64,000 bases of DNA from Adineta vaga (Eukaryota > Rotifera): assembly GCA_021613535.1 (NCBI GenBank), contig CP075493.1, forward strand, positions 372,001 to 436,000, read 5' to 3'. Position 1 is the stretch's first letter. Every line of letters starts with the position of its first letter. The translations under genes and the position numbers were made by a program. The notes under the pieces were generated by a model. That model worked only from the letters and a program-made list of their open reading frames with translations, was not told the DNA's origin and searched no databases. Of the stretch, positions 45,938 through 56,600 are shown piece by piece.

Positions 45938-47311
45938 ATGGCTACAATCATCAAGGCACTACCACTTACGATCAAATGCTCGAACCCACCAAAAGATGAC
46001 GTCGAGTCCATACGCTGTATGTCTATTGAATCAATCACTAAAGTGGTTCCAATGAGCATGATATGGGTTTATTCGATTAATTCTAAAACGGACAAAGACC
46101 ATTTCATGACATCCGATAAACTACAATCTACGTTATCCGATACACTGAATCATTTTCCGATTTTAGCTGGTCGACTTACTCAAGATGCGAAAGGTAATGT
46201 TCTTGTGCTTCTAACAAACGAGGGTGTTTCATTCACAGAGGCTAAATGTGAAAATCAAACATTGGATTATTTTATCCAGCGAACAGAAGACTGTGGAGAC
46301 TTTAGTTATGCAAGTTTTGATTCATCGGATTTGGCAGCACCGATCAATGGAGATTTGACAGGACCTCAATTGTCCGTACAAGTGACACGTCTTAAGTGTG
46401 GTTCAGTTATGTTATCAATTACGGCTAATCACTGTTTAATGGATGCTTACAGTGTAGCATGTTTTATCAATACTTGGGCATCAGGCGGCAAGACTCCTCC
46501 GTATCCTCCAATGATGGATAAAAATTTCGTTTTGCTTTCGTCGGAACAGCAGTCTAGTCTTACTATCACACGTCCATTTGGTTGTGCTTCAAATCGAAAT
46601 GGTAAAACAACAATAGCTCCATTCCCGTTACCTCATCAAGAACCTCTTATTAGCAACGTTCACTATTTTTCCTTGAGCGAACTGAAAAACATCAAAGAAG
46701 AAGCTATGAAAGATCTGTCGATGGGAGATGATTACATCAGTACCTATGATGCTCTCTTTGCCCATTTAATTTTGGTCGTAATCAGTGCTACACAACCATG
46801 GTTCAGTCAAAAGAATAAATTGCACATCGCACAAGTATTAAATGGTAGATCATATTTCGTACCATCTTATTCACCGACTGTTCTCAATTATTTCGGTTCG
46901 TTTTCATTTTGGATTTACGACCAAATACAAACACAAGAACTACCTACTCTTTCATCTTTAGCTCAACGAATCCATCAGTTATATAAGAACCAGAGTGAAT
47001 ACTCGTTAAAATATTACAACGCGTATTTATCAAGTGATGATGGAAACTTAGATAAGAATCGAATCGATGCGGACCTGATCGATAGTGGTCTTCACTGTAC
47101 ATCATGGCGCAAAATGAATATGTTGGAAGCGAATTTTGACGGTGGTGATAACTACGCAGTTCATTATGGTCCAACGACATCCGGCGGATTGAGAAACTTT
47201 CTTTTGATGGATGCAAATAGGAAAGATGAATCCATTAATGTGCTGTTAGGATTGGAAGAGTCACACTATAAAACAATGCTAAAACAGAAGTTGTTACACA
47301 AATATCGCTAA
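45938..47311 (+). CDS. BAHD-family (HxxxD) acyltransferase
   Basis: A single exon of 457 residues starts at the ATG at 45938. The open frame extends 21 codons further up, but without an ATG. BAHD enzymes transfer acyl groups from acyl-CoA to alcohols or amines in the cytosol. The catalytic HCLMD (His165-Asp169) is intact inside SITANHCLMDAYSVA. The LAGRL strand (76-80) and the LNGRS segment (301-305) are family-typical. In place of the structural DFGWG motif near the C-terminus there is NFDGGD (399-404), a variant also seen in fungal-type members. The length fits the family (430-480). The family is typical of plants and fungi and scarce in animals, so the gene is a candidate horizontal acquisition; the absence of introns in a gene this long agrees. 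It has no nearby partner genes, and the substrate cannot be predicted. Confidence 0.85.
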   Translation: MATIIKALPLTIKCSNPPKDDVESIRCMSIESITKVVPMSMIWVYSINSKTDKDHFMTSDKLQSTLSDTLNHFPILAGRLTQDAKGNVLVLLTNEGVSFTEAKCENQTLDYFIQRTEDCGDFSYASFDSSDLAAPINGDLTGPQLSVQVTRLKCGSVMLSITANHCLMDAYSVACFINTWASGGKTPPYPPMMDKNFVLLSSEQQSSLTITRPFGCASNRNGKTTIAPFPLPHQEPLISNVHYFSLSELKNIKEEAMKDLSMGDDYISTYDALFAHLILVVISATQPWFSQKNKLHIAQVLNGRSYFVPSYSPTVLNYFGSFSFWIYDQIQTQELPTLSSLAQRIHQLYKNQSEYSLKYYNAYLSSDDGNLDKNRIDADLIDSGLHCTSWRKMNMLEANFDGGDNYAVHYGPTTSGGLRNFLLMDANRKDESINVLLGLEESHYKTMLKQKLLHKYR

Positions 47312-48520
47312 GACCTACGACTTGACGAAAACAATTATTATATCATTTCAAATTAAGTCAAAATATGGATTTTTATTATACTCTATCGTTTAACAGTGAT
47401 TTTCTTAATATAAACGTCTTTTTACTAACAAATTTTGGACTACTATCTTTTAGTACATATTCTAAATTAAATTGTTCAGATCCATTAACAATCGTATACT
47501 TCACATCAATAATACTAAGATATCAATGATATAGTAAGAATAACAGACACAAACAATTTTTTGTTGTTATTTAAAACTGTTGATCTTTGGCTTCAGTTTC
47601 AGTCATATCATCATTAATATCAATATTATTATTATCACAATTAAATGACAGTCTGCGAAACAGTCACCATATCACAGCGTTTTGAAAAACATTTTTAGAA
47701 AGTACATTTTGTTACATAGAAGAAGAGAGCATTAATTTCGTTCGTTTCAAACAAGCCTTTTTTTCAAAAGATAAACAAACACTTGAATATAATATTTGAA
47801 GTGCCTTGCAAAAATGGTCTTTGTTATGAAAATATTTCAGTTTCCTTATCTGGATCTTCGGCTTAATGTGAGCCAATTGCTATTAAGAAAATTTTGTGTC
47901 AAGCTCTAGTGAAACTCTCTCTCCATTCTGAAGTATTCATACCATTCAACTTGAATATCAATATGGAAGTTGAGGAAGCTAAATAGTTTCTCGACATTCT
48001 TTGTTGAGTGAGATAAGGTATGTCTCTAAGTCAAGAAGTTCGAACCAGATCCAGTGGATAAGCTCTGCAGATCGGTGGAACTTGGAAGCAGAATCCTGAG
48101 CGAGAAATTTTCACTTTTTTGGTGTCTCCCAACTAACGAGAGAACCATCGAATGTGTAACATCCAGTGACGAACCCAGGGGGAGATTGAGGGATTCAGTG
48201 CATCCCCCCCCCCCCCGAAAGACGAAAATACTTGGAAGGGGTACAGGCAGACTTGTCCCTGTCGGCGAAAAAACAATTTTTTTCCATTACGGTCCTTCCC
48301 TCTCCAAAAAAGTTTCTGGTTGCGTTACTGGTAACATCCAGTATCAATTCATTTACATCTCATTCAATCGATTATATTGAGATAGTAAAAGGCTTAAGTG
48401 GATTTCTGCCCATAGCTCTTCCTTCAAAGTTATAGCTGTTTCCCTGAATTTTTGAGCCGTTCGTAGGTATTTACCGAAAAATCAAGTTTCAAAATTTCAA
48501 TCTGAAACTCCACCGATATA
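47312..48520. other. Intergenic; includes a C13 tract
   Basis: No gene is seen. A run of 13 C lies at 48204-48216 in a GC-richer context (GAACCCAGGGGGAGATTGAGGG before it), possibly part of a decayed element. Confidence 0.5.
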
Positions 48521-49829
48521 TACAGGGTGTCCCAAAAGTCCGGCGTGAAACAAAAACAGAATATCTTCTAAAAAGTTCAAGCTATTTAAATATTTTTTTT
48601 TATAGGATGATAGCATATTCTTTGAAGTTTTATTCTATATAATTTGTGTTATAACAAATGTTCAAAATGATCACCATCAGCTGAAATACATAAATCCATC
48701 CTTTTTGAAATATTTGAAAAAACGTTACACAATGTTTCTTTTGAAATCGATTCGATTTCATTGGTTATTTTCATTTTCAATTCGTCCAAATCTCTGATGG
48801 GTGTTTTGTAGATTTTGTTTTTCACATGACCCCATAGAAAAAAACCTAGAGGCGTCAAGTCCGGCGAACGAGGAGCCCACCGAACTGAACCACCCCTTCC
48901 AATCCACCTGTTCGGAAAACGATTATCCAAATATTGCCGTACATCCACGGCAAAATGTGGAGGAGCCCTATCCTGCTGAAATATGATTGAACGGACCTTG
49001 TTTAATCTTCTAATTTCTGGAACGAAGAAGTTTTGAAGCATTGATAAATAATTTTTTCCGTTGACAGTATCATCTTCGGAAAAAAAGGTCCAATCAGCTG
49101 ATTTTTCGACATGGCACACCATACGTTGACTTTCGGAGATTTCATAGCGGTTTCAATAGTTTGGTTCGGATTAGTTTCACACCAGTATCGAATGTTATGT
49201 TTGTTGATCAGTCCTTTTAAATAAAAAGTAGCTTCGTCCGAAAAAAAAAAGTTTTCTTGAATATCATTGTCTTCTAACATTGGTAATAATGTTTTGCATA
49301 TTTCGACTCTATCTTGCAAGTCTTCTTCAAAAAGTTCTTGGACCAATTGCGCCTTATATGGTTTCAATGAACGATATTCAGTCATAATTCTGTGTGCTGT
49401 TGTTCGTGAAATGGAACAAGCTGTTGCAACAGTCCGATCACTCGTTTGCGGTTCGTTTTCAAGAACATCATGAACTTCCTCGACTTTTTCCTCGGTGATT
49501 TTTGAAGGTCTTCCAGACCGTTGTTGATCTTCTACCGTCCCAGTTTCACAAAATCGTTGAAACGTCTTTCTAATACAATCAACCTCTGATGCTTCTTTGC
49601 CAAATTCGACATCCAGTTCTCGTTTTACAACAATGGGTGATTCAAATTTAGCCGTTAGCAAAACAATTTGTATTCTAATATTTATCGCCACAGACATTTA
49701 TTTGAAAACATATAGAATAAAACTTCAAAGAATATGCTATCATCCTATTAAAAAAAATATTTAAATAGCTTGAACTTTTTAGAAGATATTCAGTTTTTGT
49801 TTCACGCCGGACATCTGGGACACCCTGTA
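48521..49829. mobile_element. Full-length mariner-like element
   Basis: The element (48523-49827) is flanked by TA at 48521-48522 and 49828-49829. It has about 118-bp terminal inverted repeats (48523-48641 and 49709-49827) beginning CAGGGTGTCCC and differing by only a few bases. It is 1305 bp with one transposase gene on the minus strand. The near-identity of the long ends suggests recent activity. Confidence 0.95.
48649..49697 (-). CDS. Mariner-like transposase (one frameshift)
   Basis: It starts at the ATG at 49697. Residues 1-120 hold the paired helix-turn-helix DNA-binding region (GRPSKITEE in between; SDRTVATACSISRTTAHRIM as the second helix pair). The catalytic part has SDEATF (Asp154), then IFQQDRAPPH and APRSPDLTPLGFFLWG. 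The third acidic residue is Asp, with 36 residues between the last two. This matches the mariner-related group seen in many arthropods rather than Tc1 (DDE). The upstream frame and the downstream frame (48649-49122) are offset by one base in an A7 run at 49080-49086. Otherwise the gene is uninterrupted to the stop at 48649. It is probably a very young dead copy, or an assembly error at a homopolymer. Confidence 0.9.
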
Positions 49830-49854
49830 GATCTAATGACCGTCAGCGTATTCG

Positions 49855-50012
49855 GAGATTTTCAATCAAAAAGAATGTTCCTTTCTCGACATGTTGAATA
49901 ATCAACTAAACTCGGTTTTTGTGATCGATCAGTAGCAAGCAACTATTTTTTAAAAATTCAGTATGTCGAGAATGGAACAATCTGTTTAGCTAAAACGTTC
50001 AGGATGTGTTAA
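49855..50012. repeat. Inverted repeat, GAATGTTCC family, copy 1
   Basis: AAAGAATGTTCCTTTCTCGA at about 49870 pairs with TCGAGAATGGAACAATCT at about 49967. The arms are about 50-60 bp. The same AATGTTCCTTTCTCGA core occurs in the inverted repeat at 55.99 kb. Confidence 0.65.
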
Positions 50013-50014
50013 GG

Positions 50015-50350
50015 ACAGGGAGGGGGCGAGACTCCAGTCCCCCACTCTACTCCACTGATACTCCACCATACTCCAGCTTACTTCAGCGGTAATGCGCTAA
50101 TACTCCAATAAAATGTTTTTTTTTCGAGACGATATTGATGGAGAACAGTTGGAGTACCAGTGGAGTAGACCTGGAGTATGAGCGGAGTATGGTCGGTGTA
50201 CCGATGGGATATGAGCTTTAACATTTCACCTCAGCCTATCTATACTTCCGCTGTACTCCACTGATACTCCAATCTACTGAAGTCATACTCTCGCGTACTC
50301 CAAAACTATTTCTGAAATATCGGAGTATTGCTTCCTCCCCCCCCCCCCTT
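50015..50350. repeat. ACTCCA/TGGAGT repeat element with G- and C-rich ends
   Basis: TACTCCA and TGGAGTA words recur about twenty times on both strands. The block starts with GGGAGGGGGCGAGACTCC and ends with GGAGTATTGCTTCCT followed by C12 (50337-50348), so its ends are roughly inverse. It is noncoding and fold-back-like. Confidence 0.65.
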
Positions 50351-50677
50351 GCAGAGATCTCATTTCGATTCTCACCCTCACCATCACTTTCACCTCTTTA
50401 TTTTTTTCCAGAATTCATTTTCGAGATTTTTGCCTTCGAGATTTTGTTATCATACGGAATTTTCTACTCTTTCTCATTTCGTTTGTCTGATGAAAAATGT
50501 CTGTTTGAGTTTAGTTGATGATTTTTTAAGCTGATAAAAGCAATATAAAAAAGAAAAAGATCTTTCCAAAACAGATGTGCGTAGTTGGTTGCTTGTGTGT
50601 TCACAGCTTAGAACTAATTGGAATTGTGCTAAATAAAATAGGCATAAAAGAAAGAAAAGACACGTGTATGTGAAGAC

Positions 50678-53600
50678 TTACTGATCATTGAATGAAGCGA
50701 GCTGATAAATAGCTACTACAGCTGCTCCACCTAGTCCAATATTATGTTGGAGAGCGAGACGAGCATTTTTTACTTGTCGTTTACCAGCTTCATTACGAAG
50801 CTGCCAGCACAACTCAGCACATTGAGCCAAACCTTTTGTGTTAACAAATTTTCAATATTTTTCTCCAATACTACGCTTTGTATTTTAACAAACTGACCTG
50901 TGGCACCCAGTGGATGACCTTTGGAGGTGAGTCCACCACTTGGATTAATGACATACTTGCCACCATACGTATTATCTCCTCGTTCGACTAGTTCTCCAGC
51001 TTTTCCTATTCATGTCAATAGCAAAATTTAGTCGACTAGGATTAGATTATCAGAATAAGCAGACCTTCTCCACACAAACCCAATGCTTCATACGTAATCA
51101 GTTCATTTGCCGAGAAACAGTCTAAATTTACTTTTATAAAAATAAAGTAAAACAAGAGAATAAAAATAATACCATGCAACTCAATAACATGAATATCAGA
51201 TGGCGCGACACTTGCTTTTGCAAAAGCTAGTTGAGCAGCACGTTTTGACATATCAAAACCAACCTGTTTGCAGTTTGAGGACCAGTCAAAAATGGCTATA
51301 CCTGTTCTACTTTTTTGTAACTTACCACACGCATACAATCCATTGAATTGAATGTAGATGGTAGATCAGTGGCCATTTCAATGGCCAGAATTTCAACTGC
51401 TTGATTTTTCACTTTCGGATGTTTCTTCAAGAATAATTCACTAACTACAATAACTGCTGCACTTCCATCCGATGTTGGACTTCAAAACCAGACATGTAAG
51501 TTTCTTCGCAGAAAATATTGTCAAAACTCACCAGCATTGCAGTTTAGTCATAGGGTCATAGATAATAGGTGAATTTTTGATTTGTTCGAGTGAGTATTCT
51601 TCTTGAAATTGTGAATTGCTTAAAGACGACAGTATTAATTAGTAATTCAGCATTATTTCATAACTTTTTATTTTGATCTGAATTAAGTAACTTACGGATT
51701 GTTCACAGAGTGCTTGTGATTTTTCCACGCAATTTTAGCCAAAATATCAGCTGACAGATCTTCAGGATAAATCATTAAACATTTTTAATACATTTACTGT
51801 GGATGCAACTATATATGATTCGGTCAAAAGTAGCAATACTGAACTAATATATATGTATAAATATATGTAATTACATATGTTGGTTTCGAATTTTCAAGAC
51901 ACTGTTTATGTTATAGTCAAAACAACAAAAACACTGAAAAATCCGTTAGTGAACACTTTTTTGGTCCTTTCATCAAAGACGATCTCTACATAGTGAACGC
52001 ACATAAAATAAAATCTGTGTATTTCTATTAAATAAAAAGAAAAAGAATACAGTATATATTCTAACACGATGCTAGACTAATCCATCGATGATGTACATAT
52101 CATAGGGACAATCGTTGTATGTATCAAATAAAAGAAGCAATAACGGGGCACAGCGACTATTCTGCAGCGGGTTGATTAGTTGCAAGTGAAAGAATGATGT
52201 ACATCTGAATTCACGATTGTGAAATGACAGAGACATGTTGATTCAAATGAACTCAAGTTCATCTGTGCAATGAAACTGGTTAGATGACTGGTGCCATTAG
52301 CTCCTTTTCATCGATCATGATTACATTTTCTTATCGCACCGTTTACTCAACTCTCCATCTAATCAAAAGATATCGAGAAGATAAATATCTACGCTATCCA
52401 TAAAATACATAAAAAATTGCAATAGTTAGAAGAACTAGTTACCGATTTGTAATAGTTTAAGTAAAATCTTATTTGCAGAACGCGTAGTCATCAATTAATG
52501 ATTCTGATAAGTTGCTAATGACCACTGCAAGTATGTAATAGTTTAGTCAGTACAAATCTCTATATTGTGAACACCTCCCCTTAGGGTGCACTTTTTGGAT
52601 GGGCGCAACGATGTTTACGATAGAGAGATCGCACTGTGAATGAGATTTTTCCAGAATGTCTTAGGGAGTTCAGTTGCAATCAGTATTTAACACGAATCAT
52701 ATGAAGTTCCTGTTCTCTGCCGCAAAAGGAGAAATCTTCTATCAAATAACATATAGACTTCAAACTATCTAAAAATGTTACTGTTTGTATATGGACCGAA
52801 AAATTTTTACAGGAGAAGCAGAGTTAGTTAGAATTTTCAGATTAGTGAAAGTATTACCATATTTTTTCAAATAGGCTCGTCCAGCATTGCCAAAAAGTTG
52901 AACGGCAGCAGATACATCAGCAAACGGATACACTGCAGTAGTTGCCTCAATGTGTCTATTCAGTGGATCTTCTCGATCGTGAAACTAAAACGAATCAAAG
53001 CGAAGTATTTTGTTGAACTTTACTACTGTACTTTGTTCTTTCATATTTCATCATACCACAGCAGATATTGAACCACGTTGCATTTTTTCGAAGCCCAGAG
53101 CAAGAGCACAATCAGCAAGTCCTATTTTCGATGAGAGTAAGATATACTTTGGAGAAGATGGAACAATGATTTACCACTCTCGATATGTTTGGCAGCAAGA
53201 AAGAGAGCTGTGGAACCTACCATGCCAATCAATATTATAAGCAAACTGTGAAAAACTTATTACCTGTTGAACAATTGTTGTTCACATTAATAATGGGAAT
53301 TCCAGTCATTCCCAAAGGATAAAGTGCTCGTTGACCACAGGTACTGTCACCTATAACATCACCAGCGAAAGAAGGTTACATTTCATACACGTTCTAAAAC
53401 TCTTACCAAAAACGTATCCAACAAACGCATATTCAAAGTCTTTGTATAAGACGTCTTTGGCATCGCTAATGGCTTCGTTCACTGCCTCTTGCGCCATATC
53501 TGGATAGTCAAAATCAGGACGACGATCCGGCTTCTCGAACTATTGATAAAGAGCAAAGATTAAATATTTCTCCACTCGAATGAATTATATTCATCAAAGT

Positions 53601-56600
53601 CTCATAGAGATCTTAACCGAATTTAATCAGAATTTTTAGCGAATAAAATATTACTTCTTTTTACAAAAGGCTATCCTTTCCTTTATAATATCGAACTTTG
53701 TTCTGTTTTTTATCGCAGAAAACGCATTAAAATGCTTCAGATGTCACGTCATCACAAAAAACAATTTATCAAGATAGTTTAGATACGATCACAACGTATT
53801 AAACTTAAGTTATGATATTGATCGATTTATTCATACTTACATCTGGCCTAAGCTGCAAAAATAACTAACTCAGAAAAACCATGTATTTACATATATTTAG
53901 AGAGAGAAAAAAAGACTTCTATCGGAGTAAAAAAAAGGCAGATGGGCCTACTACTGATAATAGTTTATTCAAGACAGTTCGAGACCTGGGGTCTTCATTA
54001 ATTATAATAATGGGTGCGAATGCATCAGAGATGCTTTCGGATATTACTAATTTATGCAAACAGCACGAACATTCAACTTTCTGAGAGCGCGTGTTCGTTG
54101 CTACTACAAATACCCACTTTTCTAACCCTTAAGAGAAATAAACTCTCAGCAAACTCGAAAAAATCACCGCCCTCAACACTAATATCCAATAGCTCTCTTA
54201 TGATCGTACCAAACACCCAAACATACTTATACAAACACCCACAGAACTTCGTTATCTACATTTTGACTCAAGTAAGTATCACCCTTAAATACGTTGAAAC
54301 GATAAAATCCGCCATGGATATACGAAACCGGACGAAAAGCACTCTTAGAGATTCACTGACATCCGAAATCTTTGTCATAGTTCAGACAAACACTCGCACG
54401 AACACTAGCTAAAAATTCTTTGCTGTCCGAATATTAATACAGTTTTTATTAAATTTCATTATTAATTTTACGATGTTTTTGACCATTTTTTATAATTTTA
54501 CAATTAAACATGGTAAAGCATTACGCATCATATACTAGAGTCCAATTTATACTGTTTCCATAATACTAGGAAATATAATTTGGATATGTCAAGCTATCTT
54601 TATAACCTAACTCAATATTTCCAAAAATGTATCTCTGTCTCTGAATTTTGCTTATTTTAATGATTTTAATGTACGGCAAGAGATTGGTGAAGGGAAGTTT
54701 GTTTCAAAAATATGGGTGAACTGTATCTGGATCAAAATATATATTATGGAGTTCTATGAGTGTTTATCAAGACATGTTCCAATGTTTGTCTGAATTATGA
54801 TAGAGATTTTGAGTGTTAGTGGATCTTAAAAAGTGCTTCTATACCAGTTTCATATATCCCTAGCTGATTTTATCATTAAAACGTGTTTGGGGATGGTACT
54901 TAATTGAGTCAGAATGTAGATCACGAAGTTCTGTGGGTGTTTGCCACGATTATAATAGAGCTACTGGGTGTTACTATTGAGGGTGGTGATTTTTTTCGAG
55001 TTTGCTGAGAGTTTATTTCTCTTAAGGGTTAGAAAAGTGGGGGTTTGTGGCCATAACTCGTCGAGGTGTGGGTGTTTGTAGTAGCAACCAACACGCGCTC
55101 TCAAAAAGTTGGGTGTTCGTTTTGTTTGCATAAATTAGTAATACTCGATGCTTTCTTACGAGCAATGAAGGCGTCAGCTTTTTAACTGTCTTTGGTAAAC
55201 TACTATTAGTATTAGGCCTACCTGCCTTTTTTTAATTTCGATGGTAGTATGGAAACTAGGATGATGATTCCATGTGTTTATTGATTATAGATAAAACTAA
55301 TGGCAGACTGCTAGTATATATCTTTCTTAACTCAAGTACTTCCAAGCCATTTCGGCGTCTTAAGGTCATTTTGTACTCACCTGATACTTATTTTTCATAC
55401 GCTAGTTTTGAAACGCATGAGACAATAGAAAGTGTCCGTTATACGAAAATCTAATGCTGTTTGGGTCAACAATGGTCCAAGTTAATTAGTCGACGAGTTA
55501 GAAGCATGTTAATCATAAGAATTAAATGATGTTTAGGATTTGTAGATATTAAAGAGTTACGAATCATTTATTTTTGGAAATTTCTTACGTGTGGTTGATT
55601 TTGGGAGAGACTGATTTGATCATGTGAATATTGTGGTTCGTTGATACAGCCGTTAGTCAGAGATATACGAAAACAGTATTCTTTTTCTCTATAAAGAAGT
55701 TATCATATTCCATGTAGTATTTTGATTTGTCACAGGAATATTGCTAGGGATTTTGATTATGGAGTAGTAGACCACGACTTTGATCACGAATTATCATTCG
55801 ATTTACGTGGCGCCATCTCAGCTGGCCATGTCTGTCGTCGAGTTCAGATCAGTGGGTTTCCGCCTGCCTGATTGATTTACCATGTTCCATTGATCAGCAA
55901 GTATATTATTCCATGAATTTGTAGCCTATTCTGTATTTTTGAATGAGGTTTCATTGTTCGAAATATCGTTTAATATCCCACAGCCACAGAATATCCCTGA
56001 AAGTCTTTAGTGAAAACGAATGTTCCTTTCTCGAGATATTGGATTTTCAAAATCTGGTCGGTTAACACAGACGTACCACAAAAAACGAGTTCACTTGAAT
56101 ACTTCATATCTCAACAAAAGGAACATTCGTTTTCACTAAAACTTTCAGGATATTCTAATGGCTATTAGACTTATTATTGAGCAGTATTTCAGACCAAAAT
56201 ACCGTAACTTGATTTTCCGATGAATATCTACAGATAGGCTGCAAATTCAATGGAATGGCCATAACGCTTGATCAATAGGCCATGGGCCCGAACTCTTCTA
56301 GAGTTTTCTTAGTCTTACTGAGTCCTACTCATCACCAGAATATGAGGTCGAACGGCGTCCGACAGTTGAATATGTTCCCTCGTCAGTTATATGAGACTAC
56401 AAAAAACAATACGTTAAAAGTCGTGGTCAAACACTACTACTGATATAATCAGCAATCCATTTCACTTGAAAAATATTCCAGTGTGATGTGGTTCGATGCG
56501 CCCTTTCACATGGAATCCAAATATGGTCTTGGATTTTAATTTTAACCTTCTTTTGATAGAGAATACTATAGAAAAAGTACTGTTTTCTACTGCCAAAAGT

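Noticed and set aside
51042-51338. Single 98-residue gene on the minus strand
   Set aside because: It is thiolase exons 10 and 11 read through their introns.
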